Part shown: positions 33,728 through 46,254 of the stretch, one piece after another
How the letters are laid out: each line of letters starts with the position of its first letter
Numbering within the stretch: position 1 is the first letter of the stretch
Assembly: GCA_009869945.1 (NCBI GenBank)
Contig: WIXG01000181.1
Span: 1 to 64,000, forward strand
Direction of reading: 5' to 3'
Origin: Mesaphorura yosii
Lineage: Eukaryota > Arthropoda > Collembola > Poduromorpha > Tullbergiidae
DNA length: 64,000 nt
Notes under the pieces: generated by a model
Told to the model about the DNA's origin: nothing
What the model saw: only the letters and a program-made list of their open reading frames with translations
Database searches by the model: none
Translations under genes and position numbers: made by a program

Positions 33728-36700
33728 TCATTGTTCTCGTCCGAAGGGATCCCTTCCGCTGCTCTTCTTCTGATTGTGACTACTCGACGTGGTGGTGGTA
33801 CGCGAATTATTTAGCTTGGTCGCGGATTGTCGCTGGATTGGCACAGGAGTACTGATCTTCAGCTTCGAGTTTGGCGACGGCGACTGCGTCTCGTCGTCGT
33901 ACACGAAGCCCATCGGTGGGGTTCCGTTGGCGGGCGCAATCGTTCTCCCCAACGGAGTCACGAAGCCCATCGTGACTCCGCCGTTCAGCTGCGGCTGCTG
34001 CTGCGTCGCAGGTGAGCTCGGGACAGTCTGCGAGTCGACGAAGCAGTTTGTGTCAGATGAACTGGTTTTGAGATCATATTCATCCTCTCCACAACCGCTC
34101 TCGTCGTCGACCGACTTGGCGGGCGCCGAGCCCATTATTTCTAAGGCGAAATTCTGGTTGGGCAGCCCAGCCAGCATGTTGTTGTAATTCGGACTCTTGC
34201 TCTTTAGCTTCTTGAACTTTTTCTTCTTCTTCGGTTGTGGATTTGGATTTAGTTGTAATACTGGATTGCGCGTTGTCGCTAGTTTTCTGATAAAGTCTGA
34301 GAACTCCCAATCTTCCAGATTGAGCTTGATGAAGTTGAGTACTAACCAATCTCCAAAGCCCAGGTTCACACTCACGAGGTCGGTGGGCTTCAACTTGACC
34401 TTTGTCTCTGTCGTTGCATACTGATCGCCATGTGGGCCTTGAATGGTGTAGGTCGTGGGTGGTGGCAGACCTGGGCTGCCGGTGGCCAGCTCCACGTCGG
34501 GTTGGCAGACCAAGAGCACGAGTTTACGGTAGCGGTAAGACCTGTAGCACGGAATGGCCATGATAAGCGTAATCAGGACGGAAGCAATGTTGATGAAGAA
34601 GACGAGGGTCATCCACCACCTATGAACAACACATATTATTAGACAGATATCCTTGTTTTGCTCAGATTGTCTTTATATCCTCAGGCGAACTAAAGTAAAG
34701 TCACCCCTCAAAGTTTCTCAGAATTTTCTGGAACATCCATCACAGCAAAATATAATCTTCATTTAAGTGGTCATAAGTGAACCCCAACTGCGAAAATGGA
34801 TCCGTTTGATAAGGTAAGATGGTTACGTGTTAAATTTGTCCAATTACTTTACAGTGAGTAATATTTTTGCAATTTTTAGAATAGAGCCATAAATCAATAA
34901 AGGCATGTGTTCACTTCACGAAGACCATGTCAGGCGAGTTCAAGTGCAGCAAATGTCCACATGTGGTCGATAGCAACTCCTGCAAGAATAGAGCACAAGC
35001 CTCCAGTCGTATCAAAACCCACTGCACGAAATGCTATCGTAACCTGCGTGAATCAGCTAATACTCGGACCACAAACGCAATGAAGAACAAACCAGCGGTT
35101 TACAGGAATATCAGGAACAAGTGTAAGGCTAAAAGAAAGGATGAAATTGAAGTAGAAGAAAGTGCAGCAGTTGAAGCAGGAGCAAGTCCAAAGTTTCGTC
35201 GCTATTTGCAAGAAATTCACGACACAAGCTGCGTCAAGGCAATGTGAAACACATTGCAAGTAGTAAAAAACTGCAGCTAAAACTTTACATCATGTATTAT
35301 CTTTCATTACAAATGTCTGTGTTGATTTTCACAGCAATAGTTCCAGAAGAGAATTTCTTTTTTGGTAAATCAGCGTGCCGTCACATTTCCTGAAAACGAA
35401 ACGCGTGATTCTCAGCAATCTAAGGAATCTGAGGGTTTGCAGTCGCCGTTTGAACTTGACCTGCTTAAAGCATTGGAAACACAACCAGAATAGACTTTCT
35501 TGGACTAAATGGACCTTGTACTTCTTGGTTCTTGTCGATGCGTCGGCTGTACAGGTCAGAGTATTGGAATACATTCGTGCTAACTCAAGTAACCCAGACT
35601 GCACCATTTCATACTACGTTTGGAAGAAGTCAAAGGGAGTAAATGACAAAGACATACTGGATGATCATTACGGACGAGCATGCAGTTCTATTGTCAAGGC
35701 TCTTGAAGGTGAAGAAAAAATTGCGTATGAAATTCACAGAGAGGATTACGACTCGAAGGTGAAGCTCGACGCGGCGGAATCTTTTGGACTGTAAGCACTT
35801 GCATCACTCACTTGCTTGCTTGCATTAATTTTAATTAGTCAGTTTAATTAGTTTGTTTGCAGTTGCCTGGTACCTGTCGTAAAGCAGTGGCAAATTCATA
35901 CAGAAGACCACAATGGATTATCCTCAATAAAAAACTTGAGACTACATGTGCCCACACCTATTAACATCGAAGGATAAACATGCTGCCGTTGCCCAACAAA
36001 ATCACGAGGTAATGTGTAGTGAAGAACTGCTCGAGAGATCATAAAGCAAGCGTCGTTCTATCGGACTGTTCCATTGTAAAGAAGAAGATATTAAACAACT
36101 GGATTTGGACAAACTGAAATCTGAAGCTACCGACGAGTAGGATCAGTTGAGACCACGCTAATTAATTAATTGTTTACTAATGTTAATTGGTGTTCACGAG
36201 TGGAAGCTGTAATGTTAAATGTTCCTTGTTCCTTTAGCGAATACGTCATGTCTCAGTCACCCTATTTTGTCAATTGTCCTTACCATGTTTAGGAAATATT
36301 AAACTTATGCGCTAAACCTATGACTAAGTGCACTTACCAGAAGAAGAAGAAACTCCACTGGCTGATGTTGTTCATGGGCAGTTGACACTGGACGGACATG
36401 AGTTCCCGATCCCCAGAGAAGCCAAATCTAAAAAATTGCAAAGAAATTGCTTTGAAATTCTGAAATCAATGTTAGGAACGCGGAGTTGTAAACAGCAGAA
36501 CATATGCAAAGAATGTTGGAAGTCGGATTTTTGAATTTGAAAGTACAATGCTTGTACGTCACACTTTGTTTTCTCTGGGCCAATCTGTTTTCTCTGCTAA
36601 AGTACTAATCTTACAAGTCGTGTAAATATTCGGTACTGATTCCCAACCAATCAGTTTCTATACATAGCGAATAAACAAATCCACGATTTTCCTTCATTTT

Positions 36701-38110
36701 ATGTACTTTTACATTTCACTTACTTGGTCCACTCGCACTTGGCCATTTTGGGAAACAGCGCGTCCATCGGAGGCGGCCAGGGGTTGTCTTCACCCAGGTT
36801 CAGGAAGTATGAAATCACGTCAGCTCCGTAGTATCTGTACCGTTGTCCGATGAATCCAATCAAGAATATCCAAGAAGCAAATGGAGTCAGGGTCGCCATC
36901 AGCTTGCACAGGAAATACTGGAGGGAGAAACTATTGTTCAGTCCAATCGTTGAGATGAAGTGAGCAACTGTTTGATCTGTGTCGTAGGCCTCGATGATGG
37001 GAGTCATCTTTCGCACGCCAATAACCTGAAATATACGATAAACAACATGGTGAGCATGGACTGAAATTTTAAACCCCAATTGTTTCGTTTCAATGACACA
37101 AAACCGTGAAAATTTGCTTTTGTTCCAGGTTCTTGCTCCGAATCTCATTTTGTACACAAGTACGCGTACGCTTAAGTTGCATTGACATTATTGCTCGCAA
37201 CAATACACAAGAGACAAGATGAGGGATGAGGTGAGATGTGTCATCACTGTACTTATCGACAGGTGGCGCGTCCCACCCACATTCCTTCATCCCGATCTCG
37301 CCAACCTGCCTTATGTTTGGTCACATATCTGCAATTCATGGCGAATTACTCATCAAATTCCCAAACGTTTTGTCATCACATTTCGGACATCCGAGACATT
37401 TACCTTCCCACGTGACTGTCCAATCAATTCATTGCCATATCCATATCTGGATATTTCAAACGTTTTCCGACATTTCTCAAGGTCTCATGATTTTCATGAG
37501 CTCCCTAAACGATTTTTCCTCATTCTCAGAGAAATGCTACAATTTTCCTGAATCTCAAGCAAGTTTTCACCCTTTTTCCTGAATCGCAAGCAAGTTTTCA
37601 CCCTTTCGCGTCGCATCAGCATCCGCGCATGATCCTTACCTTCCAGATGAAGAACGGAGCGTACGAGATGATGGTGATGGTGGCGACGATCAACCATACG
37701 AACTTGTAGTATCCCTGCTTGATGAGCTGATCCTTCCCCTTGTTGTACCCATGAATTCCCGGATACGTTACTTTCCCTCGCATCCTCGGCTCGAGAGCTT
37801 TCGCAACGAGGAAAGTGTCCATGTTCCAACAGTAGTTGTTGAGTTCGTTGTTGTGGCCCGTACGCGAGCTGCTGCTGGCACTGCTCATCTCGCTCGCCGT
37901 CGCACAGTCGATGTCGATGTTTCGCACAAACTGATTGGCCACGGAAAGGCAGAGCATGAGGACGAGGAGAGCTGGAGTGTACTTTGTCGAGACCTTGAAG
38001 GCCGTGTCACTCACAACCACCTTATCGGATGAGATCAGCTTCTTCAGCGCTTGCCATACATTCGTGGGAATGCAGCCCAGCAGGCTCATAAATGTCTGAA
38101 ACACAGGCAT
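33728..38110 (-). CDS. Innexin gap-junction protein
   Basis: Four exons: 38110-37640, 37025-36724, 36427-36338 and 34619-33728, giving 584 aa. The N-terminus MPVFQTFMSLLGC leads to TM1. The first extracellular loop starts IDIDC and ends NNYCWNMDTF, and TM2 follows GYYKFVW with the conserved Pro in YAPFFIWK. Exon 2 covers the cytoplasmic loop, TM3 and the start of loop 2 (FPKMAKCEW). The 90 bp exon 3 supplies FGFSGD, the second loop-2 cysteine (VQCQLP) and the start of TM4 (SFFFFW), which exon 4 completes. Both loops keep two cysteines. Unusual features are a Ser-rich insertion between the loop-1 cysteines and a C-terminal cytoplasmic tail of roughly 240 residues, rich in Lys, Ser, Thr and Gln. 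Forms gap junctions or hemichannels in the plasma membrane. Confidence 0.9.
34927..36140 (+). pseudogene. Degraded coding-like stretch nested in the innexin intron
   Basis: On the strand opposite the innexin, inside its last intron, is a 106-codon ORF (34927-35247) with a Cys-rich start (CSKCPHVV, then HCTKCYRNL) and a Lys-rich middle. Further coding-like segments follow. One is at about 35553-35793 (VRVLEYIRANSSNPDCTISY and KALEGEEKIAYEIHREDYD). It ends at a GTAAGC donor that joins in phase to 35862-35977 (CLVPVVKQWQIHTEDHNG). A final piece at 36055-36140 contains LFHCKEEDIKQLDLDKLK. Stops and frame changes separate the pieces. I do not recognise the protein. It may be a dying nested gene or transposon-derived sequence. 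Confidence 0.35.
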
Positions 38111-38988
38111 TTTGGGCGCGGATGTCTTGCTTTCTCTTGATACTAGTCCCTAAAAACTTGTGAAATGTCTGAATAAGTTATCTGGACGTCAATTTTCATT
38201 ATCACCGCACTGCGTTCGGCAGTGCTGCTGCGAAATTGGCACTCGGGAAGCAATAAATTAGATAAATATGGAGTCACGAACACTTCACTGCAACGGTACG
38301 TTGAGGAATTAGTTCATGATTTGACCAATACTCGATTTTCTTGAAGTGAAATCAGGTATTAGTAATGGCCGTTCGTTCGTGATGACGACGGAGTCGCTGA
38401 CGATGATGGTGAGTGGTGGTGCTTGTGCGTCTTCGACTTCGACCAGACCACGCTCTCGGAATTTTAATTGCAGGCTGTGGTAAGTCTCACTCTAGTACGA
38501 GTCGAGTACGAGTTGATAAAAACCAGTTGCTCTTGCTGAATTAAGCCGGTTTCTCTCTTCTTCGACGGAGCCTGTTTGCTAATTGTTATATAATCTTGAA
38601 TAATCGCACTTAATACTGAATCTGAACATTCACTGCTCACTGTTTGGAGCCAGGACGAGTTCTTATTTATTCCAGCGTGCACAAACTGAGAATGAAGTGT
38701 ACTCGGGCACTGTTCACTGATGTGAGCTTGATGCTTGATGCTGATGCTGCTGTCGCTCTGGTACTTGGTTTGCAGTCCTTCCCTTGCTTGTAGCGTACTG
38801 TGCTGAGTTCAGACAAAGAGAGCAACAATGCATACAACATGTCTTCTTATATATTGGATTGGATTGTTGCCTTTGGTCGTCGGTCGTGGCTGTGGCTGTA
38901 CGTGATTCTTTCCCCCTTTCATTCCCGATCTGCTCGGTATGCCATGCCAAGCCAGTGCATAAATGAAGAGCTCAGCCCTGCACAGCAC

Positions 38989-38996
38989 TTTTATAG
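38989..38996 (-). promoter_or_regulatory. Possible TATA box upstream of the innexin
   Basis: On the minus strand the sequence reads CTATAAAA, about 0.88 kb upstream of the innexin ATG. If used, it requires a longer 5' UTR or a non-coding first exon. Confidence 0.25.
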
Positions 38997-41061
38997 CACT
39001 ACAAAGTGCCCTGCGAACGAGCGAGCGTTCAGCGTCCGTGTACGATTGTCATGTACGGTAATTACAAGCGAGAATCGTCAAGAGTGCGTACTGCAGCGTA
39101 TAGGCTTTTAGGCTGTGATTCAAAGATGCAAATCTTGCATCATCATCATATGATTACAATACATATATTAATTCGCAGCGTATTCGCATTCGTAGCATTT
39201 TATAGAGTCAATGGACAATCTGAGAACAATCCAACGCTATCAAAACGATTTTTTGCCCCGAACTCGAACGTAGCGTTGTTGTTTCAGGCTTTTCGCTGAA
39301 GGCCAATAACTCGTTTTTTGCACCCTCGGCAAATAGTCGCAAGAACTAAATACTAATAGCTCAATAGCACTTGTACTTGGACCGGACCAGCCACAGTAAT
39401 TATGTACAGACAACAGGACACTTGTCGACCATCGAATCGGACTGAGCTCGTAGAAGATGCTGGAATGAAGTGACGAGTGGCTTGGCTGTGGCTCGCATCT
39501 CACATGACGAAGATCATCTGAATAGTACGATCGCCCTCGCCCAGCATGGTCAGCATCTCATTACTACAAGCATGGCGTTACATCATCACCGCGTGGCGAG
39601 GCCAAGACAAGACAACATCACCTTCGTCAGCAGCATGATCGCGCGTTTAATTAATTCGACTTAATTACTTGGAATTGTTTGCAATTGGCAATTGGCTTGG
39701 TTAATCGAGTCCAATGTGCGAGACAGTGCATATGCAAAGCAAAATATGCGACCTGCGCATATTCAGAAGACCTGGATTTTATTCTCTCGATCGCGAAGCT
39801 TTGAAATATTTGAAAGTGATGAACCAGAATGCAAAGTTTATTGCCATTCGCATTGCTGTTTGGGCCTGACGATCGCAATGCGCAAGCAAGGCAATTAATT
39901 TTAACAATGATTGGAATGTGTTTTCGAGCATCTAAAATGCCAAGACGCAATTTGACACCGGAATTAATGAGCTAAATACCCCAGCGCTACTTTGCTCTGC
40001 GTCTGTCTGCTGCCTGCCTGGTGTGCTGGCTCAACAAATCGAACAGGCTTTGGATTTTGATTCTCCCCTCGCACCATCGGAATCGCGGGATTCGGGACTC
40101 GGGAAACGGAACGGAAAATGGTGGCCCTTTAAATAAAGTTGGTTGAAAGCTGGCGAACAGGCAGGCGGACGGACGAGTAGCAACGCAACGACACAGACAT
40201 CCATCCGAGCTCTGCAATGTGAGCAGCGAGCATTGTTGGTGAAAGGCAGGAAGCTTGACTTCAGAAACCCTTAACCACTGCCATGCCATGCCATTGCACT
40301 GCACTGCGTTACGCGTAAATGTTTCTGTCCTGTCCGCCTGCCTGTGAGCGTGCATTCTCATTTCTCATGGGCTTCAAGGTTACAACACGCACAACAGAGA
40401 GCCGACAACTCAGAATGGAACTCTCAGCTTGCCATGCTCACTGTTCACTTTGCGTTTGAGCTTTCTGTTCTGCGTTCCTATGCTGGCTGCGTGTGGTGTG
40501 TTTGGGTTTTTGGATGGTGAGGGATGAAAAATAAGGGATGGAGGAAGGAATGCAAGCATGTAATATGAAGACAGGATATGCTCTTAAATACAAACATAAA
40601 AATAAAGTTCTGAGAAAAGCTTGACTGCTCGCGAGAAGAAAAGGAACCCGAAAAGAAAGCCTCCTGGGCTCATCTCAAGAAAACCAGTAAAATTGCTTCA
40701 TTTTATTTTATTACAGTAAAACAACAACAACCAAACTCTTGCCTGCCTACCCATGCTTTTCGCTTCTCCTTTGCCTTTACTCTTGCTCGAACTTTGGAAT
40801 TTATAACATAACAATTACTTGACTGACTCTCTCTCGATTGTCGATTGCGGTACCAAGAAAGTGTTTTAAAAGATGCTGATGCTGAGACACGGACGGACAC
40901 GGCAACGAAGGTAAGGCAGGCAGTCACAAACATCCATCTCTTCTCTCTACTTCTTACCTTTCTTCTTTTACCCTGCCTGCCTGCGCTGCGTTTGGGTTCC
41001 GTGAGATGAGCATTTTTTATATTTTCCTTTATTCATTTTATGAGGGCTGCTAAGAAATCGA

Positions 41062-41075
41062 GCAGGCAGGCAGGC
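41062..41075. repeat. GGCA tandem repeat
   Basis: GCAGGCAGGCAGGC, one of several copies of the same tetranucleotide motif scattered between 40.0 and 43.0 kb and again near 61.07 kb. Confidence 0.7.
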
Positions 41076-41521
41076 AAAAAATTGTGTCTTGTCTGTCTCG
41101 CAAGCTTGGGCTTAAGTTTCTTGAAAGGTGTTCCATTCCTTCTCACTCACAATAATATGTATTAAGAGCGACGACTAAAAATATCTTGACTCTTTGTATT
41201 GTTGTCATTTCTGCCTGGAAGCAATTTACTTTGAATTCCTTCACCTGAACAGAACCAACCTGCTCCGCTCTGCTCTACCTGAACGCAAGTACCATAACAA
41301 GACTTATAACAGACAGGGTAAATGTGGCCTGGCGCAGTTCAGCTTTCAGCTTAGCTCGGTGCAGCACGACCACGGCCTGTACTTGTAATTACTGGCTACG
41401 GTCTCGGTCTCGGTCTCGTCGCCATGCATTGATGCATTGTGAATCATTGCAAATTGCTGTGTTGTAGGCTTTGTTATGGATGAGACTCTCAAGACAAGAC
41501 GAAGACACAAAACTCCGTACT

Positions 41522-41545
41522 CGGCGGCGGCGGCGGTGGTGGTGG
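41522..41545. repeat. Trinucleotide repeat (CGG)n/(TGG)n
   Basis: Four CGG-type units followed by four GGT-type units. They create artificial Pro/Arg/His-rich open frames on the minus strand. Confidence 0.75.
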
Positions 41546-44500
41546 TGATGAGAAGAAACAGAACAGGGAACAGCAACAAGTGGATGTGGAATAAAAGCAA
41601 TGACCCCAAACACACAACCCAAGAAATATTCTACCTGAGACGAGGACCAGAATAAATTTCTCGCGTTCACAGCCACAGCCACCAGCCGCGTTCTTGTTGC
41701 CAAATATTCCTGCTGCCTTGTTATTATTGCTGTACTGCACTGACTCTATTTTTATTTTATGCACATTCCTTTCCTTTCACACAAAGAAAGAGATTTATGA
41801 ACCGAGCACCAATCACGGCGCGCTGACCACCTGTAAGCGCAGGTACACGGTGAACGGGCCCAGAGGGCCAAAGCCAGCTGCAAGACAAAGGCGACTAGTA
41901 TAATTGAGTAAATAATTAACTGAAAACACATTAACGCATTGACGCGTCGTGTTAAACATGTAGAGTCTCATTTTGCGTCCATTTAAAAGGCCAAGCGACG
42001 GTCAAAGTGTGTCATTAGAAATGTAATGCAATTAAAGCCCATTTATAGACTCCTGCGTAACTGTAAATGGGATGCAATTGTGATACTGAGACACTGGCAG
42101 CGAGACGAGGAAGGAGCTGAGGACTGGACCAACAGGTACTGCAACATGCAGACACGATGCACTGGCTCACTGGCTGGATGCAGCAGCAGCAGGCTTTGTT
42201 GGACGTGTTTCCATTTCTGTCGAACCCACACACGGACTCCGAAACAACAACATTGACCATACTCGGCTCCCTCGCCTTGGCCGGCCAAGCACGCATTGTT
42301 TTGTGCGTAAATCATTCTCACTTGCTCATTAACTCGGCCGCAGTGCAACTGCCATGCAATATTCACTTTCACAATTGTTCAATGACAAACGTAATGCCTT
42401 TTTAATTGCATTACCGGAAAACGGAGTCGGGCCGGGCCGCTTTGCACCTGTTTGAAGAGCTGGATGCGTGTAATCCTTTTAAAATGCCAAATGGCCAAAT
42501 ATCCTGGTTCGAGATCGGGCCGATACCACGTATTCTAAGCACATATGCATTAACTGAGTTGCGAGTTGCCTGTCGTGCCGAGCCTTTTGACAATACGCCT
42601 AAGTCGTAAAGCCAATTTGTCAATGAATCTCGAATGCAATTGCAAATGTAAACGCAAATACGCAGTACGAATCACGAATTAAGACGGTTATTCTGTTTGC
42701 ACAGCAAGAGAGAAAGAAGAAGGAAGTGCAAACAGCAAATATTTGACAAAATTCGGCGTAGTCACCGCGTTCAGCGTTCCCATCGAAGACGAAGACGTGA
42801 AGCTTTTGAATTGCTTTGTTTATTCAACCCTTTTAAGAAAGAAAGAAATGCCCGAAGTGCTCGCATCTGGTAAGGTAATCCACCCTTTGCTTTCCTATGA
42901 AGTGCTCGTGAGTGCGATGAATAATGTGTGAGAAATCAGTGCCGAAACACAAAACAGAGGCAAAAAGCGAAGCAGGATGCGTGGGAGGAACACAAAGAAC
43001 AAGGAACTCAACAATGCCGTCTGCCTGCCTGCATGGATTGGATGCGGATGAGGAAGCCATCATCGTACGAATTTTACGAAGCTTCGTAAGTGTTATGCTT
43101 CTGAGCGTGCGACAGACTGAAATAAGTAAAAGTTAATTTGTTCATTGCCATTTTTGGCCGGACAGCGCACCAATTATGTCTTTACGGCATTACGGCATGG
43201 AGTGCAAATTGGGATCACATCAGACACACGGCTTGATTACGCAGAACAGAAATTACGAATCAAATATGAGTCATGGGCGACGCGGCACGGCGCGACGATG
43301 GCGACTTGTTGCTTGATATTGCCATATTGGCATTGCTCATTGCCCAAAGCTTAAGTGCTTGCTAAATGCTTACGTAACAACGTAATCCCTACGTGTCTTT
43401 ATGTGGTTCCTGAAGAAGACGTCTTGGGTCTTGGTCCGGGTCTCGAAATCACTCGGCGACATCTGCAGCGTAAGAATCTCATTAAGAATTGTCCATCCGA
43501 CTGTGCTGTGCTGAAAGGAACACTGGATCGGAATAGAAAAGAATGGAAACTGACGCAAATCCGCGTCACTACGTTCATATCACGTTTGGTGTGCAAGATC
43601 CTTGAGATGGGGCAAGACAATGAGTCACCTTGTTGACTCGTCACTTTCGACTCGCGAAAATGGGAGCAAGTGAAGACGTTGTTGGAATAAATTAGGTTAA
43701 AATTCACACCAGAATTTCCATAATCTGATTCAACGTTTACTTGAAATGTCTTGATCGGATTTAGCATCAAATGATGAGTCAGACGTCTCAATCTTGATCG
43801 CTTAAACAAATTTATTATTCGATGAATAATTTCAGGATCTGGAACGATTAAAGTCATCGTTGTTGAGTCAGACCTTGACGCAAATATTGAAGACACGACA
43901 ATCTGAGACGTTTGTTTGCATTAATTTATTATGGTTAAATGCTCTCTTGCAATCCGCAAAACGACAAAATCTAGTTCACGGATGTTTTCTGGACGTCGCA
44001 TGCAGAACTAAGCCGAACTTTGTGCAGGTTAAAAATAGTTGGTTTTGACCTGAAATTGAGAGTTGCAGGTTACATTTCGTTTATTGTGGCCAATTTCTTA
44101 TCAGCTGCCAGCGCCAGTATATTGCTGATTTTCTCATAGTTCGGGTTATGCCTCCGCTCTGCGTGGAGAATATTTTAAGTATGAAAGCCCCAATTGGGTG
44201 GCGCATGTGTCGGTGTAATCGAAAGTATTTCAGTCCAAATTTAAAGAACCAACCACTTTTCAGGTCAGTAGTTAGTGATTCAGACCCCGAATTCACGAAT
44301 CTCCAAAAATCCAACACCAACTACTGACAACTGTTCTTCAATTCTTGGAAGATGATGAAATCAAAATATTTCTGCTGGCGTCCAGTTCATAGCTGACAAT
44401 GATGAGAATGGATTAGTAATTGGCAATGGTCAATCAATGCGCTAGCGCTTGTTCAACCTTCTTACTTGATAAAGTATTTGAGCCCACATTTTATTGCTTA

Positions 44501-44570
44501 GCGTTAGTTGCGTATTAATCTTATAATTAAAAATTAAAGGCATATTATGAAGTAACAAGATTTGCTTCAA

Positions 44571-46254
44571 TCAATTCTTCTTCTTCACAGACGAGTACTT
44601 GGTCGGTGTGGGCGCTGGCGGACTCGTCACTCTCTTTCGCAAGCAGCGACCACATGTGCATCTGAACACAAGGCGGAGTAACAAGAACGATAAGTATAAA
44701 GATAAGGTCGATGCGAGAGTCAGCATTGAAATAACATCGAGGGAGTAGTACTGGAAGGCGTAGAGATCTCGGGATGCTGATCTCAGCTGTGGCGCTCCTT
44801 TGTGCCTAATTACATACTCAATCCAGTACACGGCTCGGTCCAACGGCTTGTCGGGCTGATCTTGGAATGTGCGGGACAGTTCTTGAACTCGGTCACGATA
44901 CCTGCAAATTGAGACCACGGGGTATTAGCTCATCGCGTACCGAAATGATATGCCAATTATTAATTTGCTATTACTTTTTCTCTCGAGTTACACGGTTGAT
45001 GACTCCCACCAGCGAGTCTTCTGTTATATTACTGAATTCGATTGTCTCGGCGTATCCAGCCGCAACTGCTTTCTGCACATTCAGGTACTGGTCGGCAAAC
45101 AATGGAATCGCTACGAGCGGGACCCCATGATACACTGCCTCCGTGACACTTCCCAGCCCCCCATGCGTGACAAACGCCTTGATATTCTTGTGTGCAAGCA
45201 CATCTTGCTGAGGCAGCCACTTGCTCAGCTTGACATTCGCAGGTAAATCACTCATTTCCATCTCCGACTTCCAAAGCACTTTCTGCTTCAGCTTTCGAAA
45301 TGCTCCTATCAGAGTCTTGCGATGCTTCTCCGGCATGTGGCTCACTTGAACAGTCGATCCGAAACTGAAAAGTATGAACCCGTCCGGGCCGGTTGAGTTT
45401 GCGAAGGCCTCGAGGTCATCTGGGAGCCGCTTTCCTTTTCTGCAGTGCATTCCACCAGTTTCAATGATGTCAGGCAGGAACGGACGCTTCGTGCCCATGC
45501 TGAAGTGGCTGTTGGAAAGCATCAGGCTCGATCGCCGAATCAGTTCATCCGGTACAGGGAGACTTGAGTCGTTGAGGGCGTCCCTGTACAGCGTAGTCAT
45601 GGCAGGCTGCCAAATATACCAGAAAATTCCCAAAACGAGATTCTCCACGATGAAGTTGATGGTTCTCTCGTAAAAGGTCATCCTATCGCTGTAATGCATG
45701 AACACGTTCGGGACGTAGGAAGGCGGCGCAGGTGAGCCCATCACGTTGGATACCGAAGTCATTGCGCTGATTGGACTGAAGAGCACAATGCCTGTTGTAT
45801 TAAGCTTGAGAACGAAACCGGCAGCACACTCGTACAGCGGTACTGGAAGAAACACCAGATCAAACTTTTCCTTGAGCAATGCCATCACTTCAGGATTCTC
45901 ATAGTTTTTCCGGCACATAGTCTTTATCTCCTCCAAATGAGTCAGCGGGTTGATAAAACCTTTCTGCTCGCGAATCTCGAACATGTTTGGCATATTCTTT
46001 AAGTCTTCCTCGAAGTCCGTTGTCACTATTTCTCGAGTCTTAGGAAGGTCTTTGGTGTGCACAGGAGTGACGACAGTGAGTTCATGTCCACGATTTACGA
46101 GTTCTTCCAGCAGCAAGTCGTATGTGATCTTGTGTGACTTGCTCGAGATGAAGGCTACGGAAAGAATCTTGGCTCCGTCGCATCGAGGCAGGGGCAGCAT
46201 TATCACAAACAGGTTAAAGCACAAACCAACCGTCCAAAGTGAAAGCCCACTCAT
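44571..46254 (-). CDS. UDP-glycosyltransferase (UGT)
   Basis: Two exons, 46254-44975 and 44901-44571, giving 536 aa. A signal peptide (MSGLSLWTVGLCFNLFVIML) starts the protein. The N-terminal acceptor domain has FISSKSHKITYDLLLEEL with the likely catalytic His. The C-terminal donor domain has FSFGSTVQVSHMPE and the UGT signature WLPQQDVLAHKNIKAFVTHG, continuing GGLGSVTEAVYHGVP and ending FADQ. A transmembrane helix near the C-terminus (LTLASTLSLYLSFLLLRLVF) is followed by a short basic tail ending KKKN, which fits a KKxx ER-retrieval signal. Such ER enzymes transfer sugar from UDP-glucose or UDP-glucuronate to small lipophilic molecules in detoxification or pigment and hormone metabolism. Substrate unknown. 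The splice position in the C-terminal region and the overall length fit arthropod UGTs. Confidence 0.94.

Larger units (their letters stand above)
38111..44570. other. Long gene-poor region
   Basis: About 6.4 kb upstream of the innexin with no recognisable gene on either strand. It is rich in short dispersed GGCA/TGCC runs and simple repeats. It probably holds the innexin promoter and 5' UTR exons. Open frames such as 43399-43896 and 41389-41703 have no motif and overlap simple repeats or each other. Confidence 0.45.

Noticed and set aside
41389-41764. Minus-strand open frames rich in Pro, Arg, His and Ser
   Set aside because: Created by the (CGG)n/(TGG)n and GTCTCG simple repeats; no conserved domain.
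43399-43896. Minus-strand 165-codon frame in the gene-poor region
   Set aside because: No recognisable motif, opposed by an equally plausible frame on the other strand, and no splice context.
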